From Streptomyces griseoviridis (GTDB lineage: Bacteria > Actinomycetota > Actinomycetes > Streptomycetales > Streptomycetaceae): a DNA stretch of 64,000 nucleotides. The notes under the pieces are model-generated. The model made no database searches. It was not told the origin of the DNA and saw only the letters and a program-made list of their open reading frames with translations. Each line of letters opens with the position of its first letter. Positions within the stretch are counted from its first letter, which is position 1. The stretch is from the NCBI RefSeq assembly GCF_005222485.1, contig NZ_CP029078.1, positions 7,069,501 through 7,133,500 on the forward strand. Direction: 5' to 3'. The translations under genes and the position numbers were made by a program. Below are positions 7,804 to 16,104 of the stretch, in pieces.

Positions 7804-8781
7804 TCACCCCCGCCGTCCGTCCCCTCCGGAAGACGGGGCCGGGGCCGTCGCGCGGACCGTGGACCACAGGTCGCGCATGGACGTGTCGACGTCGTGGCGT
7901 GGACGCCAGCCGAGCAGCCGGCGGGCGCGGGTGTGGTCGACCTGGATCCAGTCGGCGCCCGCGCTGCGTCCCGCCGCGTCGCCCTGGCGTCGTCTGATCG
8001 CGTCCGGCGTCAGCCCTCCCGCTCTGACCAGGGCGTCGACCAGCTCGCTCAGATGGCGCGCCGCGCCCGAGCCGATGTTCAGCAGCGGGTCGCCCGCCGT
8101 GCTCTCCGCCGCCAGGACGACGGCCCACGAGGCGTCCCTGACGTCGACGTAGTCCCGTCGCGCGTCGGCCAGCGCCACTTCGACCCCGGCGCCCTCCGTG
8201 TCGTCGCGCAGCCGGGCGGCGAGCGAGCCGAAGAGGCTGTCGGGGGCCGGGTACGGGCCGATCGTGTTCGTCACCCGCAGCACCACGGCGTCCAGGCCCT
8301 CGGCGCCGACCGCGGCCAGCACCGAGCGCGAGGCGGTGAGTTTGGCCCGCGCGTACAGGGTCTGCGGCCGGGGCGGCACCCGCTCGTCGAGCGGCGTGCC
8401 GTGCGGCACGGGACCGTACTCGTGGATGGTGCCCAGCTGCACCAGGCGCGGCGGGTCGTCGAGGCCGCGCAGCGCGTCGAGCAGCCGCTCCACGAGCCCC
8501 ACGTTGGTGCGGCCCATCTCGGCCTCGGTGCGGCCCCAGCCGAGGGTCGCGTTGACGACCGTGCCGACCCCCTCGGCGGCCAGCACGGCGGCGAGTTCAC
8601 CCGGCGTGCACCCGGCGGCGTCCAGCGGCACGAACCGGTGGGCGCCCACCGCGGGCGAGGGCCGCCTGGCGACCGCCACCACCCGGCGCCCCCGGGCCGC
8701 GAACGCGGCGCAGACGTGGCGGCCCACGCAGCCGGTGCCGCCGAGGACCGCCACGGCACCCGACGCCGTCGGCCCGCTCAT
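7804..8781 (-). CDS. NDP-4-keto-6-deoxyhexose 4-ketoreductase
   Basis: A 325-residue extended SDR of the NAD-dependent epimerase/dehydratase family. The Rossmann motif is GGTGCVGRHV near residue 13, the active-site Tyr/Lys lie in LYARAKL, and IGPYPAPDSLFGSL and DYVDVRD match TylC2/EryBIV-type 4-ketoreductases. In deoxysugar pathways this is the last step, reducing C-4 of the dTDP-4-keto sugar. Its ATG overlaps the upstream epimerase stop (ATGA, 8778-8781). It is the last gene of the C-methyltransferase-epimerase-ketoreductase operon. Confidence 0.9.
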   Translation of the reverse strand: MSGPTASGAVAVLGGTGCVGRHVCAAFAARGRRVVAVARRPSPAVGAHRFVPLDAAGCTPGELAAVLAAEGVGTVVNATLGWGRTEAEMGRTNVGLVERLLDALRGLDDPPRLVQLGTIHEYGPVPHGTPLDERVPPRPQTLYARAKLTASRSVLAAVGAEGLDAVVLRVTNTIGPYPAPDSLFGSLAARLRDDTEGAGVEVALADARRDYVDVRDASWAVVLAAESTAGDPLLNIGSGAARHLSELVDALVRAGGLTPDAIRRRQGDAAGRSAGADWIQVDHTRARRLLGWRPRHDVDTSMRDLWSTVRATAPAPSSGGDGRRG

Positions 8782-9425
8782 GCCGGCCGGTCGGCGCGGT
8801 CGGCCCGCGCCGCGCCGACGGCGGCCTCGCCCGCGTCGAGGGCCAGGCACTCCTCGTACCGGGGCAGCACGCCCGCGGCCTCGGCCCGCGCCAGCGAGGG
8901 GGCGGCCCGGTCCCGCCCGGAGAGGACGAACTCCGTGTCCTTGGGCCAGGCCACGCCGAGCGCCGGGTCGAACGGGTCGACGGCCAGCTCGCGTTCGGCC
9001 CGGTACTCCGTGCTGACCAGGTAGGACATCACGGTGTCGTCCTCCAGGGCGAGGAAGGCGTGCCCGACGCCCACCGGGAGGTAGGTGGCCCGGAAGGAGC
9101 GGGCGTCCAGCTCGACGACGTCCCACCGGCCGAAGGTCGGGGAGCCCACCCGGATGTCCACCACGACGTCCATCGCCCGCCCCCGCGCGCAGTGCACGTA
9201 CTTGGTCTGCCCCGGCGGGGTCGTCGTGAAGTGGATACCGCGCAGCACCCCGCGCGCCGACCTGCTGTGGTTGGTCTGCGCCACGGTGAGGTCGTGGCCG
9301 ACGGCGGCCACGAACGCGGTGTGCTGGAGCGGCGAGACGAAGGTGCCGCGCTCGTCGCTGTACACCTCGGGCGTGAACGAGAAGGCGCCCGTCACGGCGA
9401 GCGCGCGGGTCCGCATCCCGGTCAC
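8778..9425 (-). CDS. dTDP-4-keto-6-deoxyhexose 5-(3,5-)epimerase
   Basis: A 215-residue RmlC-family cupin. Typical features are the catalytic-His segment RGIHFTTTPPGQ, KYVHCARG, DVVVDIRVGSPTFG, the catalytic-Tyr region and GVGHAFLALED. Epimerization at C-5 turns the D- into the L-series sugar. GTG at 9425 overlaps the C-methyltransferase stop (GTGA, 9422-9425), supporting this start over the ATG at 9416. Enzymes in 3-C-methyl sugar pathways (TylK/EryBVII) act mainly at C-5; specificity cannot be read here. The C-terminal tail is Ala/Arg-rich and longer than in RmlC. Confidence 0.93.
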   Translation of the reverse strand: MTGMRTRALAVTGAFSFTPEVYSDERGTFVSPLQHTAFVAAVGHDLTVAQTNHSRSARGVLRGIHFTTTPPGQTKYVHCARGRAMDVVVDIRVGSPTFGRWDVVELDARSFRATYLPVGVGHAFLALEDDTVMSYLVSTEYRAERELAVDPFDPALGVAWPKDTEFVLSGRDRAAPSLARAEAAGVLPRYEECLALDAGEAAVGAARADRADRPA

Positions 9426-10663
9426 CGCCCGTCGACGACGTCGAGGGCGGGCAGCGGGAAGACCAGCTTCCCCCCGCCGGCCAGGAACTCCCGCTCCCGC
9501 TCGATGAATCCGTCGCGGTAGATCCACGGCAGGACCAGCAACTGGTCGGGCCCGAGCGCCTTGGCCTCCGCCTCGGAGACGATCGGTATCCCGGTGCCCG
9601 GGGTGAGGCAGCCGGCCTTCTCCTCGCTGGGCTCGCCGACGCACACCAGGTCGTCCCGGCTCAGCCCGCAGTACTGGAGGATCACGTTGCCCTTGGTCGA
9701 CGCGCCGTAGCCGACGGTCAGCCGGCCCGCCTTGCGGGAGTCGTCGAGGAACTCCCGCAGCGTGTCCCGGGACCGCGCGGCGCGCTCCGCGAACCGCAGG
9801 AACGGAGCGGGACCGTCGAGCCCGAGCGCCGCCTCCCTGGCCCGGATCGCGGCCAGGCCCGCCTCGTCCACCCGGTGCCTGGTGGGGGTCCTGGCGAGCG
9901 TGACGTCCAGGCTGCCGCCGTACACGTCGGTCAGCTCCGCCCTGATGACGGTCAGCCCGACCTGTCCTGCCATCCACTCGATCTGCCGCAGGCTGTAGTA
10001 CGCCAGGTGCTCGTGGCAGACCACGTCGTAGGCGGTGGCCTCCAGCATCGACGGCAGATAGCTCTGCTCGGTCACCCACACCCCGTCGTCGTCCAGGATG
10101 TCGCGCACGTCCCGCATGAACTCCAGGGGCCGCGGCAGGTCGTAGAACATCGCGATCGAGGTGACGGCCTTGGCCCGGCGCGCGCCGAACCGCTCGGTGA
10201 ACGCGTCCTTGGAGAAGAACGACGTCACCAACTCCGCCCGCGGCGGGTACAGATGGCGGAACTTCCCGCCGACCGGGTCCACCCCCACAAGATCTGGCCC
10301 TTCGGCCGGGTACTGCCGCAGCAGGGTGGAGTCGTTGCTGCCGATGTCCACCACCAGGTCACCCGGGCCGGGCGCGACCAGCCTCATGACGGCGTCCACC
10401 TTGCCCGCCAGGTGGCGGATCATGAAGGGGCGGATGCCCGAGCGGTAGCCGTAGCCCTCGCCGTACATCAGGCCGAAGTCGGCGACGTGCCGCAGCTGCA
10501 CGAGGCCGCAGCCGTCCGGCGCGCACTGCACGAGTTCGAGCGGCACGACGGGGACGGTCTCCTCGCGTGACCGGGGAAAGACACCCGTCAGGGCCTGTGG
10601 ACCGAGGTCCAGCACGGGCAGCAGCGTGCGGTTGCCGCAGACGCGGCAGCGATCGATGACCAC
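9422..10663 (-). CDS. NDP-hexose 3-C-methyltransferase
   Basis: A 413-residue SAM-dependent methyltransferase of the TylC3/EryBIII type. It has an N-terminal zinc-binding domain (CRVCG near residue 5 and CAPDGCG further on), the central SAM motif VVDIGSNDSTLL, then CHEHLAYYS and the C-terminal domain with GYGASTKGNVILQ. It methylates C-3 of a 2,6-dideoxy-4-keto sugar, the hallmark of mycarose, olivomycose, axenose or trioxacarcinose-like sugars. GTG at 10663 is preceded by AGGAGG four bases upstream. It is the first gene of a three-gene operon with overlapping junctions and is transcribed divergently from the 2,3-dehydratase. Confidence 0.95.
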   Translation of the reverse strand: MVIDRCRVCGNRTLLPVLDLGPQALTGVFPRSREETVPVVPLELVQCAPDGCGLVQLRHVADFGLMYGEGYGYRSGIRPFMIRHLAGKVDAVMRLVAPGPGDLVVDIGSNDSTLLRQYPAEGPDLVGVDPVGGKFRHLYPPRAELVTSFFSKDAFTERFGARRAKAVTSIAMFYDLPRPLEFMRDVRDILDDDGVWVTEQSYLPSMLEATAYDVVCHEHLAYYSLRQIEWMAGQVGLTVIRAELTDVYGGSLDVTLARTPTRHRVDEAGLAAIRAREAALGLDGPAPFLRFAERAARSRDTLREFLDDSRKAGRLTVGYGASTKGNVILQYCGLSRDDLVCVGEPSEEKAGCLTPGTGIPIVSEAEAKALGPDQLLVLPWIYRDGFIEREREFLAGGGKLVFPLPALDVVDGR

Positions 10664-10899
10664 TCGTCCTCCTGGTGGTGACAGCGTGGTGCCGGTGTGG
10701 CGGCAGCGCCTTCTTCTCCCGGTCGGCTCCGCGGCAGCCGGTGAGCCGAGACGCTCCCACGGGCGCCTAGAGAATCCGTCGACTCGCCCCCGCACGCCCG
10801 CCCTTCGGCGGCCGAGGACCGTACGACCGGATCTCCAGACGCCGCTCCTACGGTGAGCGCCACGGGAGGCCGACGGCTCCTTCCGGAAGGGACACCGGC
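10664..10899. promoter_or_regulatory. Divergent promoter region of the two sugar operons
   Basis: A 236-bp non-coding gap between the C-methyltransferase operon (minus) and the 2,3-dehydratase operon (plus), so it must drive the whole sugar pathway. A TCGA occurs only once (about 10779), so the 11-bp repeat seen elsewhere is not evident. A TACGGT near 10853 is a possible -10 for the plus operon. No operator can be assigned with confidence. Confidence 0.4.
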
Positions 10900-12336
10900 A
10901 TGAGTGATCTGACCGAGACCGCCACCGGGACCGGAGCACCGGCCGGCACCCGCACCGGCGTCCCCGGGCCGCGCGCGGACACCGACTCGCCCGCGCGGTT
11001 CAGGCGTTCCGCGCGCGCCGTCGGCTCCGGCGCCGGGATGGCCACGGCGGAGTTCGCCGGCTGGCTGGCCGAACGCGCCGCGGCCCACCCGTTCCGGGTC
11101 CGCCCGATCGCCTTCGACGACCTGGAGGGCTGGTCCTTCGACCGGGCCACGGGCAACCTCGCCCACCGCAGCGGCCGCTTCTTCACCGTACGCGGACTGC
11201 GGGTGCGCACGGGCGAGGGAGCGGCCACCCGGGAGTGGCAGCAGCCGATCATCGACCAGCCGGAGGTCGGCATCCTCGGCATCCTGGCCAAGGAGTTCGA
11301 CGGCGTACTGCACTTCCTGATGCAGGCCAAGATGGAGCCGGGCAACCCCGGACTCGTCCAGCTCTCGCCGACCGTCCAGGCCACCCGCAGCAACTTCACC
11401 CAGGCGCACGGCGGCGCGGCCGTCAAGTACCTGACGTACTTCACCGGCGGCCGGCGGTCCCGGGTCCTCGCCGACGTCCTCCAGTCCGAACACGGCTCGT
11501 GGTTCCTGCGCAAGGCCAACCGGAACGTCATCGTGGAGACCACCGAGGACGTACCGCCCGACCCGGACTTCTGCTGGCTGACCCTGGGCCAGCTCGGCGA
11601 ACTCCTGCTCCGGGACAACGTGGTGAACATGGACGCGCGCACCGTACTGGCCTGCGCGCCGCACCTGCGGGCCGACCCCGAGGCGCTCACCTCCGACACC
11701 GAACTCCTCTCCTGGGTCACCACGGAGAAGGCCAGGCACCAGGTGCGGGCCGAGCCGGTGCCGCTGGCCCGCACCGAGGGATGGGTGCGGACCGCGTCGG
11801 ACATCCACCGCCCCGACGGCCGGTTCTTCCGGGTGGTGGCCGTCCGCGCGGAGGCCGCCAACCGCGAAGTGCCGGGCTGGACCCAGCCGTTGTTCGAGCC
11901 GGTCGGCACCGGCGTGACGGCCTTCCTGGCCGGCCGCTTCGACGGGGTGCCGCATCTGCTGGCGCACGCCCGCACCGAGGGCGGCTTCCTGGAGACGGCC
12001 GAACTGGGCCCCACCGTGCAGTGCGTCCCCGACAACTACCGCGGCGACGCGGAGCACCCGGCGCCGCGCTTCCTCGACGCGGTGCTCGGCGCCGACCCCG
12101 CCGACCTCCGCTACGCGGCCCTGCACGCGGAGGAGGGCGGCCGGTTCAGGAACGCGGTCAGCCGCCACCTCATCGTGCGCGTCGACGCCGTCGCCGCCGG
12201 ACTCGCGACCCCGCCGGCCGGCTACCGCTGGGTCACCCCGGGACAGCTCAACTGGCTCGCCCGGCACAGCCGTTACGTGAACGTGCAGGCCCGGTCGCTG
12301 CTCGCGGCCCTCAACACCGGGGCGGTACGGCTGTGA
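10900..12336 (+). CDS. NDP-4-keto-6-deoxyhexose 2,3-dehydratase
   Basis: A 478-residue protein of the EvaA/TylX3/GerBVI family, with two tandem copies of one fold. The first has SGRFFTVRGLRV, REWQQPIIDQPEVGILGI and GLVQLSPTVQATRSNF; the second has DGRFFRVVAVRAE, GWTQPLFEPVGTG and ELGPTVQCVPDNY. It removes the C-2 hydroxyl of dTDP-4-keto-6-deoxyglucose to give an unstable 3,4-diketo sugar, the entry to 2-deoxysugars. The length matches the family. Its stop overlaps the next gene's GTG (GTGA), consistent with passing the labile product directly to the 3-ketoreductase. Confidence 0.95.
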   Translation: MSDLTETATGTGAPAGTRTGVPGPRADTDSPARFRRSARAVGSGAGMATAEFAGWLAERAAAHPFRVRPIAFDDLEGWSFDRATGNLAHRSGRFFTVRGLRVRTGEGAATREWQQPIIDQPEVGILGILAKEFDGVLHFLMQAKMEPGNPGLVQLSPTVQATRSNFTQAHGGAAVKYLTYFTGGRRSRVLADVLQSEHGSWFLRKANRNVIVETTEDVPPDPDFCWLTLGQLGELLLRDNVVNMDARTVLACAPHLRADPEALTSDTELLSWVTTEKARHQVRAEPVPLARTEGWVRTASDIHRPDGRFFRVVAVRAEAANREVPGWTQPLFEPVGTGVTAFLAGRFDGVPHLLAHARTEGGFLETAELGPTVQCVPDNYRGDAEHPAPRFLDAVLGADPADLRYAALHAEEGGRFRNAVSRHLIVRVDAVAAGLATPPAGYRWVTPGQLNWLARHSRYVNVQARSLLAALNTGAVRL

Positions 12337-13298
12337 CCGGGCCGCTGCGGATCGGGGTCATGGGGTGCGCCGACATCGCCCGGCGCAGAATGCTCCCCGC
12401 GATGGCCCGCGCGCCGCTGACCGAGGTCGTCGCGGTGGCCGGCCGCGACCCCGCCCGCACGAGGGAACTCGCCGCCGTCCACGGCTGCCGCCCGGTCGAC
12501 GGCTACGCGGCGCTCCTCGCCGACGACGAGGTCGAGGCGGTGTACGTGCCGCTGCCCGCGTCCCTGCACGCCGAGTGGGCGGAGGCGGCGCTGCGGTCGG
12601 GCCGGCACGTGCTGGTGGAGAAGCCGGCGGCGCTGCGCCGCGAGTCGGTGCGGCGGCTGGTGGAGCTGGCGAGCGGCAGCGGGCTGGCCCTGATGGAGAA
12701 CGTCATGTTCGTCCACCACGGCAGGCACGCCGTCGTCCGCAGGCTCCTCGCCGACCGGGCCATCGGTGAACTGCGCCATTTCGAGGCGCACTTCACGGTC
12801 CCGCGGCGCGCCGAGGACGACATCCGCAGACGGCCCGAGCTGGGCGGTGGCGCCCTGTGGGACACCGGGGTGTATCCGCTGCGCGCCGCCCGGCACTTCC
12901 TCGGCTCCGGCCTGCGGGTGGTGGGCGCCTCGCTTGTGCGGGGCCCGGGACACCGGGTCGACTCGTCGGGTGCGGCGCTGCTCGTCGCGCCGGACGGCAC
13001 CGGCGCGCACCTCTCCTTCGGCCTCGACCACGCCTACCGCAGCGGGTACGCCCTGTGGGGGACGGGCGGCAGCATCACCGTGGACCGCGCCTTCACGCCG
13101 GGAGCCGACCTCTGGACGGAGATCAGGATCGACGACGGCTCGGGGCCGCGGGTCCTGCGGCAGCCGCCCGAGGACCAGGCGTACACCACCGTGATGGCGT
13201 TCGCGGCGGCGGCGCGGGCCGGCGGCACACCCGACGGGATCTGCCAGGAACAGGCCCGGCTGCTCGACGACGTCCGCGCGGCGGCGGCCCGCGCCTGA
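12333..13298 (+). CDS. NDP-hexose 3-ketoreductase (GFO/IDH/MocA family)
   Basis: A 321-residue oxidoreductase with the N-terminal Rossmann motif GVMGCADIARR, the signature HVLVEKPAA (catalytic Lys in EKP) and a C-terminal GFO/IDH alpha/beta domain (GGALWDTGVYPLRAAR). Relatives OleW, UrdT and LanT reduce the C-3 keto group made by 2,3-dehydratases. GTG at 12333 overlaps the dehydratase stop by four bases, indicating translational coupling. With the dehydratase, C-methyltransferase, epimerase and 4-ketoreductase it completes a 2,6-dideoxy-3-C-methyl-L-hexose set, apart from the general glucose-1-phosphate thymidylyltransferase and 4,6-dehydratase, which are not in the window. Confidence 0.92.
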   Translation: MTGPLRIGVMGCADIARRRMLPAMARAPLTEVVAVAGRDPARTRELAAVHGCRPVDGYAALLADDEVEAVYVPLPASLHAEWAEAALRSGRHVLVEKPAALRRESVRRLVELASGSGLALMENVMFVHHGRHAVVRRLLADRAIGELRHFEAHFTVPRRAEDDIRRRPELGGGALWDTGVYPLRAARHFLGSGLRVVGASLVRGPGHRVDSSGAALLVAPDGTGAHLSFGLDHAYRSGYALWGTGGSITVDRAFTPGADLWTEIRIDDGSGPRVLRQPPEDQAYTTVMAFAAAARAGGTPDGICQEQARLLDDVRAAAARA

Positions 13299-13367
13299 CC
13301 GCCCGAGCGGCCCGAAAGGGGGCCGGGCCAGCGGGACGGGCGAGAGGCGGGCCAGCGGGACGGGTGA

Positions 13368-13395
13368 GGGGCGGGACCCGGCCGGGTCCCGCCCC
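13368..13395. terminator. Hairpin terminator between sugar operon and exporter
   Basis: Perfect 13-bp inverted repeat GGGGCGGGACCCG (13368-13380) / CGGGTCCCGCCCC (13383-13395) with a 2-base centre. It lies between the converging 3-ketoreductase (stop 13298) and MFS exporter (stop 13414). Just before it a short direct repeat CCAGCGGGACGGG occurs twice (13327 and 13352). Confidence 0.8.
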
Positions 13396-13413
13396 CATCG
13401 CCGTCGCGGAGCC

Positions 13414-14922
13414 TCAGTGGGCGGGCTGCGAGACGTCGTCCGAGGCGGGCTCCGCCTCCTCGTCCGCCTTCGCGGCGGGCCGCAGCGAGGGCAGCGCGCA
13501 CATGAGCAGGAACGCCAGCGCCATGCCGGCCATCACCCACCAGAGGGTGTTGATGAAGGCGTCGACGAAGGCGGCGCCGCTGGCCTGGTCGGCCTTGGAG
13601 GCGTCGTCGACGACGGCGAAGTAGGCCACCGAGGCCAGTCCGAGGCCGATCGCCATGCCCATCTGGTTGACGGTGTTGGTCAGTCCCGAGGCGGAGCCGG
13701 CGTTCTGGAACGGCACGTCGGAGAGGACCGCGCTCATCAGAGGAGCCATGATCATGCCAAGAGCCCAGCCGGCGACGACCAGCACCGGCGCCAGCTCCCA
13801 GGTGGTCGTGCTGGTCCCCTGGTGGTCGGCGACCCAGTAGTAGCCGTACAGCCCGACGATCATCAGCAGGGCGCCCGCCTGGAGCACGGCCCGCCCGAAC
13901 TTCGGCATCAGCACCCGCATCGCCACATTGGTCGACAGCGCCATCGTGGCGCCGAACAGCAGGCTCGTCAGCGCGGCGTGGATCGCGCTCCAGCCGAGCC
14001 CGATCTGCATGTACAGGGCGCCGGTGAGCGAGAAGAGACCGAACGTGGTGCCGAAGGTGAGCTGGACGGCGATACCGGCCGCGAAGCTCTTGATCCTGAA
14101 CAGCGACAGCTCCACGAGCGGGGTGCGCTCGGCGCGGATCCTGGCCCGCTGGTGCAGCACGAAGACGACGAAGGTGGGCACGCTCAGCGCCATCGCCACG
14201 AAGCTCCAGGCCGGCCAGCCCGCCTCCCTGCCCTGCGTGAGCGGGAAGACCAGCAGCAGCAGGCCGAGCGAGGCCAGGGCGACCCCGACCAGGTCCAGAC
14301 GGACCGCGTGCGGCGCCTTCGACTCGGTCAGATAGCGCTGGCCGAGGATCAGACCGGCGATCCCGATCGGCAGGTTGATCAGGAAGATCGGCCGCCAGCC
14401 GAGGCCCAGCAGGTCCCACTCGACGAGCAGCGCGCCGATCACGGGACCGGAGACCGCGCCGATGCCGCTGATCGCGCCGAACAGCCCGTAGACCCGCCCG
14501 CTCTCCTCGGGCTTGAAGGTGACCTGGATGATCGACAGCACCTGCGGCACCATCATCGCGGCCATCAGGCCCTGGAGGATCCGCGCCCCGATCAGCATCT
14601 CGGGGCCCGCGGCCAGACCCGAGAGGGCGGACGCGGCGGTGAAGCCCAGCATGGAGAGCTGGAAGACCCGCTTGCGGCCCCAGATGTCACCGAGCCGGCC
14701 GCCGGTGATCAGACCCACCGCGAACGCGAGGGTGTAACCACCCGTGATCCACTGGATCGCGCTGTACGAAGCGTCGATGTCCCGCTGGATGGTGGGGATC
14801 GCGACATTGACGATGGTCGCGTCGACCAGGTCGAGCAGGGACGCGGTCAGTACCACCGCCAGCGCTATCCAGCGGCGCCGGTCATCGGCGGAGGCCGGCG
14901 GAGCCTCCTGTACAGGATTCAT
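13414..14922 (-). CDS. MFS drug exporter, EmrB/QacA (DHA2, 14-TM) type
   Basis: A 502-residue integral membrane protein predicted to use proton antiport to export drugs. The N-terminus has LLDLVDATIVNVAIPTIQ (motif D1), then GGRLGDIWGRKRVF (motif A) and ARILQGLMAAMMVP (motif B), followed by GPVIGALL and many hydrophobic spans typical of 14-TM DHA2 proteins. The C-terminal tail is acidic. ATG at 14922 is used. It lies 78 bp downstream of the WYL regulator on the same strand. Position inside the cluster suggests export of the final compound and a second resistance layer. Confidence 0.93.
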   Translation of the reverse strand: MNPVQEAPPASADDRRRWIALAVVLTASLLDLVDATIVNVAIPTIQRDIDASYSAIQWITGGYTLAFAVGLITGGRLGDIWGRKRVFQLSMLGFTAASALSGLAAGPEMLIGARILQGLMAAMMVPQVLSIIQVTFKPEESGRVYGLFGAISGIGAVSGPVIGALLVEWDLLGLGWRPIFLINLPIGIAGLILGQRYLTESKAPHAVRLDLVGVALASLGLLLLVFPLTQGREAGWPAWSFVAMALSVPTFVVFVLHQRARIRAERTPLVELSLFRIKSFAAGIAVQLTFGTTFGLFSLTGALYMQIGLGWSAIHAALTSLLFGATMALSTNVAMRVLMPKFGRAVLQAGALLMIVGLYGYYWVADHQGTSTTTWELAPVLVVAGWALGMIMAPLMSAVLSDVPFQNAGSASGLTNTVNQMGMAIGLGLASVAYFAVVDDASKADQASGAAFVDAFINTLWWVMAGMALAFLLMCALPSLRPAAKADEEAEPASDDVSQPAH

Positions 14923-14987
14923 GGTCCTCGCTCCTGGATTTCTCGTGGGTAGGGGGGTCCGTCGATCCCGCGGACGCTCCGACGCTA

Positions 14988-15002
14988 GACCCCATATAGG
15001 TC
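14988..15002. promoter_or_regulatory. Imperfect palindrome upstream of exporter
   Basis: GACCCCATATAGGTC (14988-15002) is a near-palindrome with an AT-rich centre in very GC-rich DNA, 65 bp upstream of the exporter ATG and touching the regulator stop codon. On the minus strand TATATG could act as a -10. It is a plausible exporter promoter/operator for the adjacent WYL regulator. Confidence 0.35.
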
Positions 15003-16023
15003 AGGAGACGTCCGTGTTCGCGCCGCCCTCCGCAGCCCCGGTGGAGCCGTCGACGGACTGGCTGGCCCGCGCCCCCAGATCGCGCATGTAGGCCACAAGG
15101 GCGGGCGGTTCGTGCACGTCAAACGGACAGCCGATGCTCACCAAACGGAACGCGAGCCACCCCAGGGAGTCCGCCTGCGTGCGCAGCAGACACCGGCCGC
15201 CCGGCAGCTCCTCCAACTCGTCGCCTGTCCCCACGAGACGGTCCTCGACCTCGCCCGCCGGGGCGTGCAGGGTGGCCACGGCCCGGTACAGCGGCGCCAG
15301 TCCGGAGAGCTGCCGGGTCACGTACGCGGCGGCGTCCTCGACCGGCAGGTACCGCACCGGACCGCGCACCCCCGTCGGCCGCGGACCGCGGATGCGGTCG
15401 ACCCGGAACGTCCGCCAGTCCTCCCGTTCGTTGTCGTAGGCCACCAGGTACCAGCGCCGCCCGGTCGGCACCAACCGGTGCGGTTCCACCAGCCGTTGGG
15501 TCTCCTGCGGCCGGCCCGGCTCCCGCCCAGGGGCGCCGTACGCCGTCCGGTAGCCGAACCGCAACTGCTCCCGCCCGGCCACCGCGGCGGCCAGCACGGT
15601 CAGATGCTCGACGGCGATCCCCGGGGCGTGGCCGGGCAGCGGCACCGTCGCGGCGCCCAGCGCGCTGACCCGCTGCCGCAGCCGCGACGGCAGGACCTGC
15701 TCCAGCTTCGCCAGCGCCCGCACGGCGGCCTCCTCGATGCCGTCCACCGCGTGGGCCGCGGTGCGCAGCCCGACGGTGATCGCGACCGCCTCGTCGTCGT
15801 CCAGCAGCAGCGGCGGCATGGCGGCGCCCGCGACCAGCCGGTAGCCGCCCACCGCGCCCCGGGTGGCGTGCACCGGGTACCCGAGGTCGCGCAGCCGGTC
15901 TATGTCCCGGCGGATGGTGCGCGGGCTGACGGCGAGCCGCTCGGCGAGTTCGCTGCCGGGCCACTCGCGCGGGGTCTGCAACAGGGACAGCAACTTCAGT
16001 AATCGCGCTGAGGTCTCGCTCAT
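15001..16023 (-). CDS. WYL-domain transcriptional regulator (HTH_11)
   Basis: A 340-residue regulator. Residues about 1-60 form a winged HTH (LAERLAVSPRTIRRDIDRL, then GGYRLVAG); the middle holds a WYL domain with RRWYLVAYDNEREDWRTFRVDR, followed by a WCX-like C-terminal region. WYL proteins sense ligands or nucleic acid and commonly act as repressors or activators. It is directly upstream of the MFS exporter on the same strand, so local control of export is likely. No SARP or LuxR activator gene is visible in the window. Confidence 0.9.
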   Translation of the reverse strand: MSETSARLLKLLSLLQTPREWPGSELAERLAVSPRTIRRDIDRLRDLGYPVHATRGAVGGYRLVAGAAMPPLLLDDDEAVAITVGLRTAAHAVDGIEEAAVRALAKLEQVLPSRLRQRVSALGAATVPLPGHAPGIAVEHLTVLAAAVAGREQLRFGYRTAYGAPGREPGRPQETQRLVEPHRLVPTGRRWYLVAYDNEREDWRTFRVDRIRGPRPTGVRGPVRYLPVEDAAAYVTRQLSGLAPLYRAVATLHAPAGEVEDRLVGTGDELEELPGGRCLLRTQADSLGWLAFRLVSIGCPFDVHEPPALVAYMRDLGARASQSVDGSTGAAEGGANTDVS

Positions 16024-16104
16024 GGCGTCCAGGATCCCAGCTGTCCGGTGGCCGGACGGCGGCCCGTCCGTCGCGGCGGCGCCGACGGCGTCCGGGCCAC
16101 GGGA

